Assembly: GCA_025060105.1 (NCBI GenBank)
Contig: JANXCS010000002.1
Span: 62,001-126,000, forward strand
Origin: Pseudothermotoga sp.
GTDB taxonomy: Bacteria > Thermotogota > Thermotogae > Thermotogales > DSM-5069
DNA: 64,000 nt
Direction: 5' to 3'
Shown here piece after piece: positions 9,000 to 16,472 of this stretch (the first letter of the stretch is position 1; every line of letters begins with the position of its first letter). A program made the position numbers and the translations under genes. Below the pieces are notes generated by a model, which did no database searches, was not told where the DNA came from, and was given only the letters and a program-made list of their open reading frames with translations.

Positions 9000-9149
9000 G
9001 TGAAAAAAATCAATCCATCTCTTTCAATCAAAACTGAAGGAGGCTTTTTCCTTACTTGTTTCATTTCAGCGGTTCTATTCGTTTTGATACTACTCGTATT
9101 GGTTGTACCACCACTGCTGAACGCTGTTTCAAAGAGAAGAAAGGTATAA
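9000..9149 (+). CDS. Possible 49-residue single-pass membrane peptide
   Basis: A GTG-started frame of 49 codons lies between eda and cinA. It reads as a polar lysine-bearing N-terminus (MKKINPSLSIKTEGG), a strongly hydrophobic segment at about residues 16-39, and a basic tail ending SKRRKV. The composition is protein-like and topologically sensible. The EGGFFL junction before the helix loosely resembles a prepilin cleavage site, but the usual Glu at +5 is absent. No clear ribosome-binding site precedes the GTG, and the frame's stop overlaps a TATAAT (9145-9150). I do not recognise it; it may be a real small protein or chance. Confidence 0.42.
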   Translation: MKKINPSLSIKTEGGFFLTCFISAVLFVLILLVLVVPPLLNAVSKRRKV

Positions 9150-9150
9150 T
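9145..9150 (+). promoter_or_regulatory. Possible -10 element for cinA
   Basis: A perfect TATAAT lies 20 bases before the proposed cinA CTG start, with GGAGGG (9158-9163) between. I find no good -35 hexamer 16-18 bases upstream, so promoter activity is uncertain. Confidence 0.35.
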
Positions 9151-9170
9151 CTTTTTCGGAGGGATCTTCA

Positions 9171-10391
9171 CTGAAGACCGCCGCGGTTATCACTGTTGGA
9201 AGCGAAATAGTTGAAGGCATAATCCTGAACACAAATGCCCAGTACATATGCCAACGTCTCGTCGAAAATGGTTTTATGGTGAAGGAAATAACGTGCGTTG
9301 ATGATGATGAAGAACTGATCAAAAACGAGGTTCAACGCTTACTGAAAAACTATGATTTGTTGGTGATGAGTGGGGGACTGGGACCTACCGAGGATGACAA
9401 AACACGTGAGGCTGTCGCCAAGGCTCTTTCTAGAAAGTTGATTCTGGATGAGCAGATCAAGAGAAACATCTTCGAAAGGGTTTCTCGATACTACAGCAAT
9501 CTTCCCAGTAATCTAGAAAAACAGGCTTTGGTTATCGAGGGAGCACAAATCGTTCCCAATCCTGTTGGTACTGCACCTGGGCAGATGATAGATGTGGAAG
9601 GTAAGAAAATAATTCTGTTGCCTGGCCCCCCTCAAGAGTTGAAACCGATGTTCGAAAATGTTATTTCATCACTGAAGATAGAACAAGATTTTGCAACCAT
9701 CAAGATGCTTTTCTTCGCTGTTCCAGAAGCTGTATTGGATCAATTTATGAGTGATATTAAAGTGAAAGAATGTGTGAAAATAGCCACTCAAGCTTCATTT
9801 GGAGAAGGTGTTTGGATCAGACTCACAGCGCCTTTGAATTGTTTCCAAGAAGCCAAAAATCTTTCAGACAAATTGATCGATAAATTCAAGCGTAACTTCA
9901 TAGGTTATGGTGACACGAGTGTGGAAAAGGCCCTTTTCGAAGAACTGAAAATCAGAAATCTCACTTTCTCAGTGGCAGAATCGTGCACGGGGGGACTCAT
10001 CAGTTCGAAAATCGTGTCCATTCCCGGTGCATCTAAGATATTTTTGGGCGGTGTGGTGGCGTACGATAATTTTGTGAAAGTCAAAGTGCTCGGTGTTCGT
10101 GAAGAAACTTTGAAAGAGTTTGGCGCCGTGAGTGAACAGTGCGTTGTGGAAATGGCGTATGGGATCAAAAGATTAACAGGAAGTGATTTTGCAATCGCCG
10201 TTTCTGGCATAGCTGGGCCGACTGGAGCAACCTCGGACAAGCCGGTGGGAACAGTCTACTTCTGTGTGACTGATGGGCGAAGAGAAACTGTAGAGAAGCT
10301 ATTCTACCCGCAAGAAAGGAACATCTTTCGCAATCGAGTGGCAACACACGCATTGTATTTGTTACTCAGCCGCCTACGTGGTATGATATAG
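9171..10391 (+). CDS. cinA: CinA-like protein (nucleotide-processing / NMN deamidase), probable CTG start
   Basis: CinA family proteins couple an N-terminal MoCF-type domain (ADP-ribose pyrophosphatase in studied members) to a C-terminal PncC-type NMN deamidase, and act in pyridine-nucleotide salvage. The N-terminal domain shows ITVGSEIVEG and SGGLGPTEDDKTREA (about residue 67); the C-terminal domain shows SVAESCTGGLISS (about 266) and SGIAGPTGATSDKPVGTVYF. Homology runs through codons upstream of the first ATG (9276). The only plausible start is CTG at 9171, seven bases after GGAGGG, giving 406 residues, normal for the family. Despite the name, a role in competence is not implied. cheA follows after 32 bases. 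Confidence 0.93.
   Translation: MKTAAVITVGSEIVEGIILNTNAQYICQRLVENGFMVKEITCVDDDEELIKNEVQRLLKNYDLLVMSGGLGPTEDDKTREAVAKALSRKLILDEQIKRNIFERVSRYYSNLPSNLEKQALVIEGAQIVPNPVGTAPGQMIDVEGKKIILLPGPPQELKPMFENVISSLKIEQDFATIKMLFFAVPEAVLDQFMSDIKVKECVKIATQASFGEGVWIRLTAPLNCFQEAKNLSDKLIDKFKRNFIGYGDTSVEKALFEELKIRNLTFSVAESCTGGLISSKIVSIPGASKIFLGGVVAYDNFVKVKVLGVREETLKEFGAVSEQCVVEMAYGIKRLTGSDFAIAVSGIAGPTGATSDKPVGTVYFCVTDGRRETVEKLFYPQERNIFRNRVATHALYLLLSRLRGMI
10359..10387 (+). promoter_or_regulatory. Candidate promoter for the cheA-flagellar block
   Basis: TTGTTA (10359-10364) and TATGAT (10382-10387) are 17 bases apart, inside the last codons of cinA and 36 bases before the cheA ATG. This gives four of six and five of six matches to sigma-A hexamers. 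It would let the motility genes be expressed independently of cinA. Confidence 0.5.
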
Positions 10392-10423
10392 TCTGAAAAC
10401 CGTCCACTCAGGAGGAATCTCAT

Positions 10424-12412
10424 ATGCACGAACAATACCTCAGCGTTTTTATCGATGAAAGTAGAGAATACATTCAAAGCTTGAATGAATCTCTGCTCAA
10501 ACTTGAAAAAGATCCACGTGACGAAGAGGCCATAAACGAGACCTTCAGAGCTTTGCACACACTGAAAGGTATGGCAGCTACGATGGGATTTGACAGCATG
10601 TCCAAGCTTTGCCATAGAATGGAACAACTGTTGGATAAGATCAGATCGAAGAAAGTTAAACTAACGTCAGAAATTCTCGATAGACTCTTCGCTGGCACGG
10701 ATGTGGTGGAAAAGATGGTAAGCAGCATCGTGTCAGGGGGAAGCGATCGACTCGACAACGTCGATTTGCAAAATCTAATGAACGCGTTCGAAGTGGTTCA
10801 AGAGGAGAAAGTCGAGGAACAAAAATCTCAGACCGCTGAACCTGCGAAAACTGAGACCATCAGTGATTCCATATTGAAAGTTGTGGAAGAAGCTTCAAAG
10901 GAAGGTTACAACGCTTTCAAAGTTACAGTCACCCTAGCTGAAGGGACACTCATGAAGGCAGTTAGGATGTACATGGTGTTCAAAGCTATTGAAGATGCTG
11001 GTGGTCAAATATTGAGCAGTGTCCCGCCTGTGGAAGACATAGAACAGGAGAAATTCGACAGAGATGTCGAGCTTGTGATCATCACTAAACAAAACGCTGA
11101 ATCCTTGCACAACAGCATTGTTTCCATATCGGAGATAGAAAGAGTCACGATCAATGCTTTAACGAAGTCTCAGGAAAAAGTGGAGGAAAAAATGGAGCAA
11201 CCTATGGCTCGTCAAGTTGAAGCAACTGAAGAAAAGGAAACCGAGGGGAAAACTCCTCAAAGAAGAAGGCTCGTTCAAACGGTGCGTGTTGACATCGACA
11301 AGCTAGATACACTGATGAACCTGATGGGAGAGCTCGTCATAGCAAGAAGTAGGATCTCAGATACTCTCAGAAAATACAGTATAAAGGAAGTCGATGAGAG
11401 CCTTTCTCAACTCAACAGAATAACACTCGATCTGCAGAACGTGGTTATGAAGATCAGAATGGTCCCGATCGCGTTCGTCTTCAACAGGTTTCCAAGGATG
11501 GTTAGAGATCTGGCCAAACAGCTTTCTAAAGAGATCAACTTCGTCATTGAAGGTGAAGAAACCGAATTGGACAGAACTTTCGTTGAAGATATAGGTGAAC
11601 CTCTTCTCCACTTGTTGAGGAATGCCATAGACCATGGTATAGAAACGAAAGAAGAACGCATTGCGAAAGGAAAGCCTCCCATAGGAACAGTTGTTTTATC
11701 AGCTAGACACGAAGGAAACAACGTTGTTATCGAGGTCAAAGATGACGGTAGAGGAATAGACAGAAACGCCGTGCTGAAAAAAGCCATAGAAAAAGGGCTC
11801 ATCACGGAAGCGCAAGCTGAGGGTCTATCAGATGAAAAAGTTTACGATTTTTTGTTCATACCAGGATTCTCCACACGTTCCAATGCGACGGAAGTTTCAG
11901 GCAGAGGAGTCGGTATGGATGTGGTTCGAAGTGTGGTTGAATCGCTGAATGGAACGGTCAAGATAGATAGCGTCAAGGACAAAGGAACAACCGTCACGAT
12001 AAGATTGCCTTTAACTTTGGCTATAATTCAAGCGCTGCTTGTGAAAGTGAACAACTATGTTTATGCGATTCCGATTGCCAACATAGATAGTACACTGAAT
12101 GTACCTGCCAGTAAGGTGCAGAAGCTTCAAGATAAGTCAGTGACAGTCATACGAGGTGAGATAATACCACTGATAAAGTTATGGGATGTTTTTGGACTCA
12201 ATGGTCATAGAGATGAGAGCTCCTACAACACTGTGATAGTGCGTGTTGGCAACAAAAAATACGGTTTAGTGGTCGATTCGCTCATAGGACAGGAAGACAT
12301 AGTGATAAAGTCTCTTGGAAAGATTTTCAACGACGTGCGTATTTTCAGCGGCGGAGCAATTTTGGGTGATGGAAGCATAGCACTCATTCTCGATGTATCC
12401 AACGTTGTCTGA
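10424..12412 (+). CDS. cheA: Chemotaxis histidine kinase CheA
   Basis: CheA is the receptor-coupled kinase that phosphorylates CheY. The 662 residues contain the P1 Hpt domain with phospho-accepting His44 in [15 protein letters not shown], a P2 response-regulator docking region (about 150-245) between charged linkers, a P3 dimerisation helix pair (about 290-350), and a P4 ATPase. P4 shows its N box ([11 protein letters not shown], about 397), G1 (DDGRGID, about 441) and G2 (GRGVGMDVV, about 494). A C-terminal CheW-like P5 domain completes it. The ATG follows AGGAGG. cheW and cheY follow immediately; no receptor, cheR or cheB gene is present in the window. Confidence 0.97.
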   Translation: MHEQYLSVFIDESREYIQSLNESLLKLEKDPRDEEAINETFRALHTLKGMAATMGFDSMSKLCHRMEQLLDKIRSKKVKLTSEILDRLFAGTDVVEKMVSSIVSGGSDRLDNVDLQNLMNAFEVVQEEKVEEQKSQTAEPAKTETISDSILKVVEEASKEGYNAFKVTVTLAEGTLMKAVRMYMVFKAIEDAGGQILSSVPPVEDIEQEKFDRDVELVIITKQNAESLHNSIVSISEIERVTINALTKSQEKVEEKMEQPMARQVEATEEKETEGKTPQRRRLVQTVRVDIDKLDTLMNLMGELVIARSRISDTLRKYSIKEVDESLSQLNRITLDLQNVVMKIRMVPIAFVFNRFPRMVRDLAKQLSKEINFVIEGEETELDRTFVEDIGEPLLHLLRNAIDHGIETKEERIAKGKPPIGTVVLSARHEGNNVVIEVKDDGRGIDRNAVLKKAIEKGLITEAQAEGLSDEKVYDFLFIPGFSTRSNATEVSGRGVGMDVVRSVVESLNGTVKIDSVKDKGTTVTIRLPLTLAIIQALLVKVNNYVYAIPIANIDSTLNVPASKVQKLQDKSVTVIRGEIIPLIKLWDVFGLNGHRDESSYNTVIVRVGNKKYGLVVDSLIGQEDIVIKSLGKIFNDVRIFSGGAILGDGSIALILDVSNVV

Positions 12413-12423
12413 GGAGGGAGATC

Positions 12424-12861
12424 ATGGTCGGAGTTTCAGAATTCGAGGTGTTCGTTTTCGGATTGGGCGATCAAGAAATGGCGTTCGATGTTGAGTATGT
12501 GAGCATGGTCATAGAAAAAACGGACATCACACCCGTTCCCCGTTCGAAGAGAAACGTTTTGGGTGTCATGAACTTGAGGGGACGTATAGTTCCCGTGATC
12601 GATCTCAGTTCCATGCTTGGATTATCTTCGACCAACATCACCGAAGGTAAAATCGTGGTTGTGAACCTCGAGGATCTGGAGGTAGGATTTTTAGTGGAAA
12701 GGGTCAAAGGAGTGGTAAGGGTCAAGAATGAAGATGTTGAAAAGATGCAGAAATTCGACAGCTTTGGTGAGAGATCAAAAGGGATCATAAAGCGAGGGGA
12801 AGAATTGATAGTGCATTTGAATTTGCAAAAAATATTGGAAGATTTAACAGCTTCTTCGTAA
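12424..12861 (+). CDS. cheW: Chemotaxis coupling protein CheW
   Basis: CheW bridges chemoreceptors and the CheA P5 domain. The 145-residue protein is a single CheW domain with the conserved core PVPRSKRNVLGVMNLRGRIV and VIDL. It starts at ATG 11 bases after the cheA stop, behind GAGGAGGGAG, and is followed by cheY after 24 bases. Confidence 0.96.
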   Translation: MVGVSEFEVFVFGLGDQEMAFDVEYVSMVIEKTDITPVPRSKRNVLGVMNLRGRIVPVIDLSSMLGLSSTNITEGKIVVVNLEDLEVGFLVERVKGVVRVKNEDVEKMQKFDSFGERSKGIIKRGEELIVHLNLQKILEDLTASS

Positions 12862-12885
12862 GAAAACTGTGGGGAGGTAAAGGGA

Positions 12886-13245
12886 ATGGCAAAGCGAGTA
12901 CTTATAGTGGATGATGCCGCTTTCATGCGGATGCTGTTGAAAGACATCATAACCAAAGCAGGTTATGAAGTAGCAGGAGAAGCAGCTAATGGTGCTGAAG
13001 CTGTGGAGAAGTATAGGGAACTCAAACCAGATGTGGTGACCATGGATATAACGATGCCAGAGATGGACGGCATTACGGCGATCAAAAAGATAAGGGAGAT
13101 CGATCCCAACGCCAAGATAATCGTTTGCAGCGCTATGGGTCAACAAGCAATGGTGATCGAAGCTATTCAAGCAGGAGCAAAAGACTTCATAGTGAAACCT
13201 TTCCAACACAGCAGAGTGATTGAAGCTTTACAAAAATTGAGCTAG
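12886..13245 (+). CDS. cheY: Chemotaxis response regulator CheY
   Basis: CheY carries the phosphoryl signal from CheA to the flagellar switch. This 119-residue stand-alone receiver has the acidic pair Asp9/Asp10 (LIVDDAAFMR), phospho-acceptor Asp54 (VTMDITMPEMDG), Ser82 (VCSAMG) and Lys104 (FIVKPFQ). There is no output domain. The start ATG follows GGGGAGGTAAAGGG. The next gene begins four bases after the stop, so it is coupled to the export genes downstream. Confidence 0.97.
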   Translation: MAKRVLIVDDAAFMRMLLKDIITKAGYEVAGEAANGAEAVEKYRELKPDVVTMDITMPEMDGITAIKKIREIDPNAKIIVCSAMGQQAMVIEAIQAGAKDFIVKPFQHSRVIEALQKLS

Positions 13246-13249
13246 GGAT

Positions 13250-13588
13250 GTGAGAAACATAAGTAAACTTCTAGTTCAGTTTCTCCTTGCTTTAGGTCTT
13301 CTGATCGGCTTTCTCTATATCGTATATGTCTTTGTGAGAAAACGCATCCCATTTGTGGCGTCAAAGGATGTTCAAGTGCTACAGAGACATTACATAGACA
13401 AAAATACCTCAATAGTGTTGGTCAAGGTCTTAGAGGAATATTATTATCTGTTGATTTCCCATTCTAGCTCAACTGTATTGAAGAAGCTCTCCGAAGAAGA
13501 AATCGCACGGATCGAAGTCAAAGAATCTTTCTCCAAGATCCTTTTTAAAAGGCTTTCCAGAACACACGGTGAGGAAGAAAAACGATGA
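13250..13588 (+). CDS. fliO: FliO-like flagellar export assembly protein
   Basis: This is a 112-residue protein with one N-terminal membrane helix (about 6-29), then a basic segment and a small beta-rich domain (VQVLQRHYIDKNTSIVLVKV) like the FliO cytoplasmic region. FliO is poorly conserved. The assignment rests on topology, size, and position directly before fliP, where fliO belongs. It would assist assembly of the FliP-FliQ-FliR export gate. The start is GTG with only a weak ribosome-binding site, probably coupled to cheY. Its stop overlaps fliP by four bases. Confidence 0.7.
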   Translation: MRNISKLLVQFLLALGLLIGFLYIVYVFVRKRIPFVASKDVQVLQRHYIDKNTSIVLVKVLEEYYYLLISHSSSTVLKKLSEEEIARIEVKESFSKILFKRLSRTHGEEEKR

Positions 13589-14337
13589 AAAAGTACCTGA
13601 TTCTGGTTATCCTTTTAGCAGTAACGTTCTCTTTCGCTCAAGAGGAAATCCCATTCCCTTCTATAAGTATAAGGGTTTCCCCACCACAAAACCAGCGCGA
13701 TTTGGTTGTCACACTAGAGATCCTACTCATTCTCACGGTACTCACTCTCGCACCGAGTATCCTCGTCTTGTTCACTTCTTTCACACGCATCATTGTCGTT
13801 TTCTCCTTTTTACGGAATGCACTTGGAACCAGGCAGACGCCTCCAAACCAGGTACTCGTTGGTTTAGCTCTGTTTCTTACCTTTTTCATAATGCAGCCTG
13901 TGTGGAATGACATTTATAACAACGCGCTCACACCTTATTTGAACGGCAAAATAGGCTATCAAGAGATGTTCAACCGAACCATGGGACGAGTCAGACAGTT
14001 CATGTTGGCCGAGTTGAAGAACCATCACAATGAAGACAACGTTTTTTTGCTCGCTTCCAGCGTGGGAAACAAAATTGAACGCATAGAAGATGCTCCAAAT
14101 AGTCTGATCATACCTGCATTTGTGCTGGGAGAACTTGAAATCGGATTCAAGATGGGTGTATTGTTGTACATACCGTTCATCGTTATCGACATGGTGGTCT
14201 CGAGCGTTCTTCTATCCATGGGTATGATCATGATACCACCTGTCCTTGTGTCATTGCCGTTCAAAGTGCTTTTGTTCATCGCCGTGAACGGTTGGGACCT
14301 TTTAGTCAGCGGGTTGATCAAAAGTTTTGCGAGGTGA
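13585..14337 (+). CDS. fliP: Flagellar export gate protein FliP
   Basis: FliP forms the pentameric core of the flagellar type III export channel. The 250-residue protein begins with a cleavable-looking signal sequence (MKKYLILVILLAVTFSFAQ), then four hydrophobic segments. It has the highly conserved FTRIIVVFSFLRNALGTRQTPPNQVL motif region and the C-terminal PAFVLGELEIGFKMGVLLYIPF segment. The ATG overlaps the fliO stop (ATGA). fliQ follows after five bases. Confidence 0.96.
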   Translation: MKKYLILVILLAVTFSFAQEEIPFPSISIRVSPPQNQRDLVVTLEILLILTVLTLAPSILVLFTSFTRIIVVFSFLRNALGTRQTPPNQVLVGLALFLTFFIMQPVWNDIYNNALTPYLNGKIGYQEMFNRTMGRVRQFMLAELKNHHNEDNVFLLASSVGNKIERIEDAPNSLIIPAFVLGELEIGFKMGVLLYIPFIVIDMVVSSVLLSMGMIMIPPVLVSLPFKVLLFIAVNGWDLLVSGLIKSFAR

Positions 14338-14342
14338 TACGT

Positions 14343-14609
14343 TTGACGATAGATGTTTTCGTCGATGTTATGAAAGAGGGCATTGAAACCATCTTGATAC
14401 TGATAACACCACCACTACTAGTTAGTTTAGTGGCAGGTCTCATCATAGGTATATTCCAAGCCGCGACACAGATTCACGAACAAACACTCACCTTCGCTCC
14501 AAAGATCATACTCACCTTTCTCACACTGATGCTGCTTGGATCTTGGATGCTTCAAAAGCTGATCGATTACACACAGGATATTTTAGAAAAGTTCATGGGG
14601 ATGATATGA
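14343..14609 (+). CDS. fliQ: Flagellar export gate protein FliQ
   Basis: FliQ is a small two-helix component of the export gate. The 88-residue product begins at TTG (MTIDVFVDVMKEG) behind GAGGTGATA. Conserved features are the first helix (LILITPPLLVSLVAGLIIGI), the loop QAATQIHEQTLTFAPKI, and a second helix. An earlier ATG in frame (14292) is rejected because it lies deep inside fliP without a ribosome-binding site. Confidence 0.96.
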   Translation: MTIDVFVDVMKEGIETILILITPPLLVSLVAGLIIGIFQAATQIHEQTLTFAPKIILTFLTLMLLGSWMLQKLIDYTQDILEKFMGMI

Positions 14610-14616
14610 ACTGAGT

Positions 14617-15378
14617 TTGTACGAGTTTGTCCAGGAGAAGTTTTTAGCTTGGACGCTCGTCTTAACTCGAGTGGCTGGAATGTTCACAGTGGCGCCATTC
14701 TTTGGAGACTGGTTCATCCCATTACAAATAAAGGTGCTACTCGCTATCTTTTTGAGTTGGCTCGTGCTTCCGAATCTTCAAGAAAGTATATCTTTGAATT
14801 TTCCAATCCTGACCTTGGTCTTGAGTATGGTAAACAACTATCTTTATGGTTTGATCATAGGTTTGATCGCTCTATTGCCGTTGATAGGCTTAAGCTTGGC
14901 GGGAGAGATTTTTGGTACTCAAATGGGTTTCGCTATGTCATCCGTGTTGGACCCACAGCGTGAAGAAGTACCACTCCATGGTGAACTTCTGTACACAGTA
15001 GGTTTATTCGTTTTTGTTACTATCAAAGGTCATTTGTTATTGTATCAATCCATCGTCGACTCGCTGAAACACTTTTCTTTAACATCCTCACTGATGGGTT
15101 TGAATTTCATGAGTGCATTGATTGAAAAAACTGGTGAAAGTTTTATCGTCGCACTGAAATTTGGTGTGCCTTTGATTGGATTTATGCTCGTTGTTTCTAT
15201 AGCTCTCGGCATATTGTCCAGATTGGTACCACAGATGAACGTCTTCATGGTGGGCTTGCCTTTGAAAGTTCTTGTTGGTATGCTTTTGATGGTGGGACTG
15301 ATACCTGTATGGGCAGAAATGAGCGTACAGTTAGCAGAGAAGACCATCAATTTCATAGAGTTTTTTCTGGGTCGATGA
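14617..15378 (+). CDS. fliR: Flagellar export gate protein FliR
   Basis: FliR completes the FliP-FliQ-FliR export pore. The 253 residues hold about six hydrophobic segments, with RVAGMFTVAPFFGD near the start and the conserved GEIFGTQMGFAMSSVLDPQ region. The TTG at 14617 is listed as the start. A CTG two codons earlier (14611, adding Met-Ser) sits at better spacing from the weak GGGGATGA site (14597-14604) and may be the real one. The TGA stop overlaps the flhB ATG (ATGA). Confidence 0.94.
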   Translation: MYEFVQEKFLAWTLVLTRVAGMFTVAPFFGDWFIPLQIKVLLAIFLSWLVLPNLQESISLNFPILTLVLSMVNNYLYGLIIGLIALLPLIGLSLAGEIFGTQMGFAMSSVLDPQREEVPLHGELLYTVGLFVFVTIKGHLLLYQSIVDSLKHFSLTSSLMGLNFMSALIEKTGESFIVALKFGVPLIGFMLVVSIALGILSRLVPQMNVFMVGLPLKVLVGMLLMVGLIPVWAEMSVQLAEKTINFIEFFLGR

Positions 15379-16433
15379 GACTGGATCTACAGTTGTTTGC
15401 CGATCCTGACAGAACAGAGAAACCAACGCCGAGGCGCAGAAGAAAAGCGAGAGAAGAAGGACAAGTTGCGGTATCTCGTGAACTGAACATGGCCTTCACG
15501 TTTTTAGCTGCGACTCTCGTTTTGAGGTTTCTTTTGCCACGACTCAGCAAAGCTTTGGCTAACGCTTCCATAAACTTTTTTTCCCTAGAACCAATGGACG
15601 AAGAAACACTCTCAAGCTTCATATTTCAGATATTCAGAGAACCTCTCCTCTTTCTAATTTTGCTTCTATTTATGATAGTTCTCACGGCAATCTTCGTTGG
15701 GGCTCTACAAACGAAATTTCTGTTTTCTTTTAAACCTTTGAAGTTCGACTTCAGCAGGATCAACCCTGCCGAGGGAATCAAAAGGATGTTTTCCCTGAGA
15801 AACATTTTTGAGTTGATCAAGTCGTTCATCAAACTCGCGATCGTTGGTTATGTGTCTTACAGCTTGATCAAACAGCGCTACAATGATTTGCCACGCCTTT
15901 CAGAGCTTGAACCAAGCGCATCGATCTGGTACGTTGCAGATCTGGCGGTCACACTGATGTTTCGATGTTCCATTGCGATGATTGCTCTGGCATTGGTGGA
16001 CTATCTGTTCCAACGATGGGAATATGAAAAAAGTTTGCGAATGACCAGGCAGGAGTTGAAAGAAGAGTTCAAAGAGATAGAAGGTAACCCGGAGGTCAAG
16101 AGAAAACAGCGCGAGATCATGATCAGGCTTGCCCGTGGAAGAATGCTCCAAAAAATTCCCGAAGCCGATGTGGTGATCACGAACCCCACACATGTGGCTG
16201 TCGCTTTACAATACGATCCAGAGCAAATGGAAGCACCGTTGGTCATAGCAAAAGGTTTGGATGATCTCGCTAAGAAGATAATAGAAATAGCAACCACCCA
16301 CAACGTCCCCATCGTCCGTAATCCACAGATCGCCTGGGAACTTTACAAAAGTTGTGAAGTTGGAGACCAGATCCCACCGAGTCTCTACAGAGCTGTTGCT
16401 GAGATACTCGCACACGTCTATTCGTTAAGGTGA
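15375..16433 (+). CDS. flhB: Flagellar export switch protein FlhB
   Basis: FlhB controls the rod/hook-to-filament specificity switch. The chosen ATG (15375) overlaps the fliR stop and gives 352 residues beginning with the typical MRLDLQLFADPDRTEKPTP. Then come a basic PRRRRKAREEGQVAVS segment, four membrane helices, and a cytoplasmic domain with the autocleavage motif NPTH at residues 270-273 (VVITNPTHVAVALQY). All features needed for self-cleavage are present. Confidence 0.96.
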   Translation: MRLDLQLFADPDRTEKPTPRRRRKAREEGQVAVSRELNMAFTFLAATLVLRFLLPRLSKALANASINFFSLEPMDEETLSSFIFQIFREPLLFLILLLFMIVLTAIFVGALQTKFLFSFKPLKFDFSRINPAEGIKRMFSLRNIFELIKSFIKLAIVGYVSYSLIKQRYNDLPRLSELEPSASIWYVADLAVTLMFRCSIAMIALALVDYLFQRWEYEKSLRMTRQELKEEFKEIEGNPEVKRKQREIMIRLARGRMLQKIPEADVVITNPTHVAVALQYDPEQMEAPLVIAKGLDDLAKKIIEIATTHNVPIVRNPQIAWELYKSCEVGDQIPPSLYRAVAEILAHVYSLR

Positions 16434-16442
16434 AAAGCTTGC

Positions 16443-16448
16443 TATAAT
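16443..16448 (+). promoter_or_regulatory. Possible -10 element for flhA
   Basis: TATAAT lies in the short flhB-flhA gap, 24 bases before the proposed CTG start, with GGGAG between. The -35 region (TTCGTT, spacing about 16) is weak, so an internal promoter is only a possibility. Confidence 0.3.
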
Positions 16449-16472
16449 TTGATGTTAAGGGAGTGAAAGCTT

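Noticed and set aside
9276-10391. cinA starting at the first ATG (9276)
   Set aside because: This would delete the first 35 residues, including the conserved TVGSEIVEG strand-loop, and has no ribosome-binding site; CTG at 9171 explains both.
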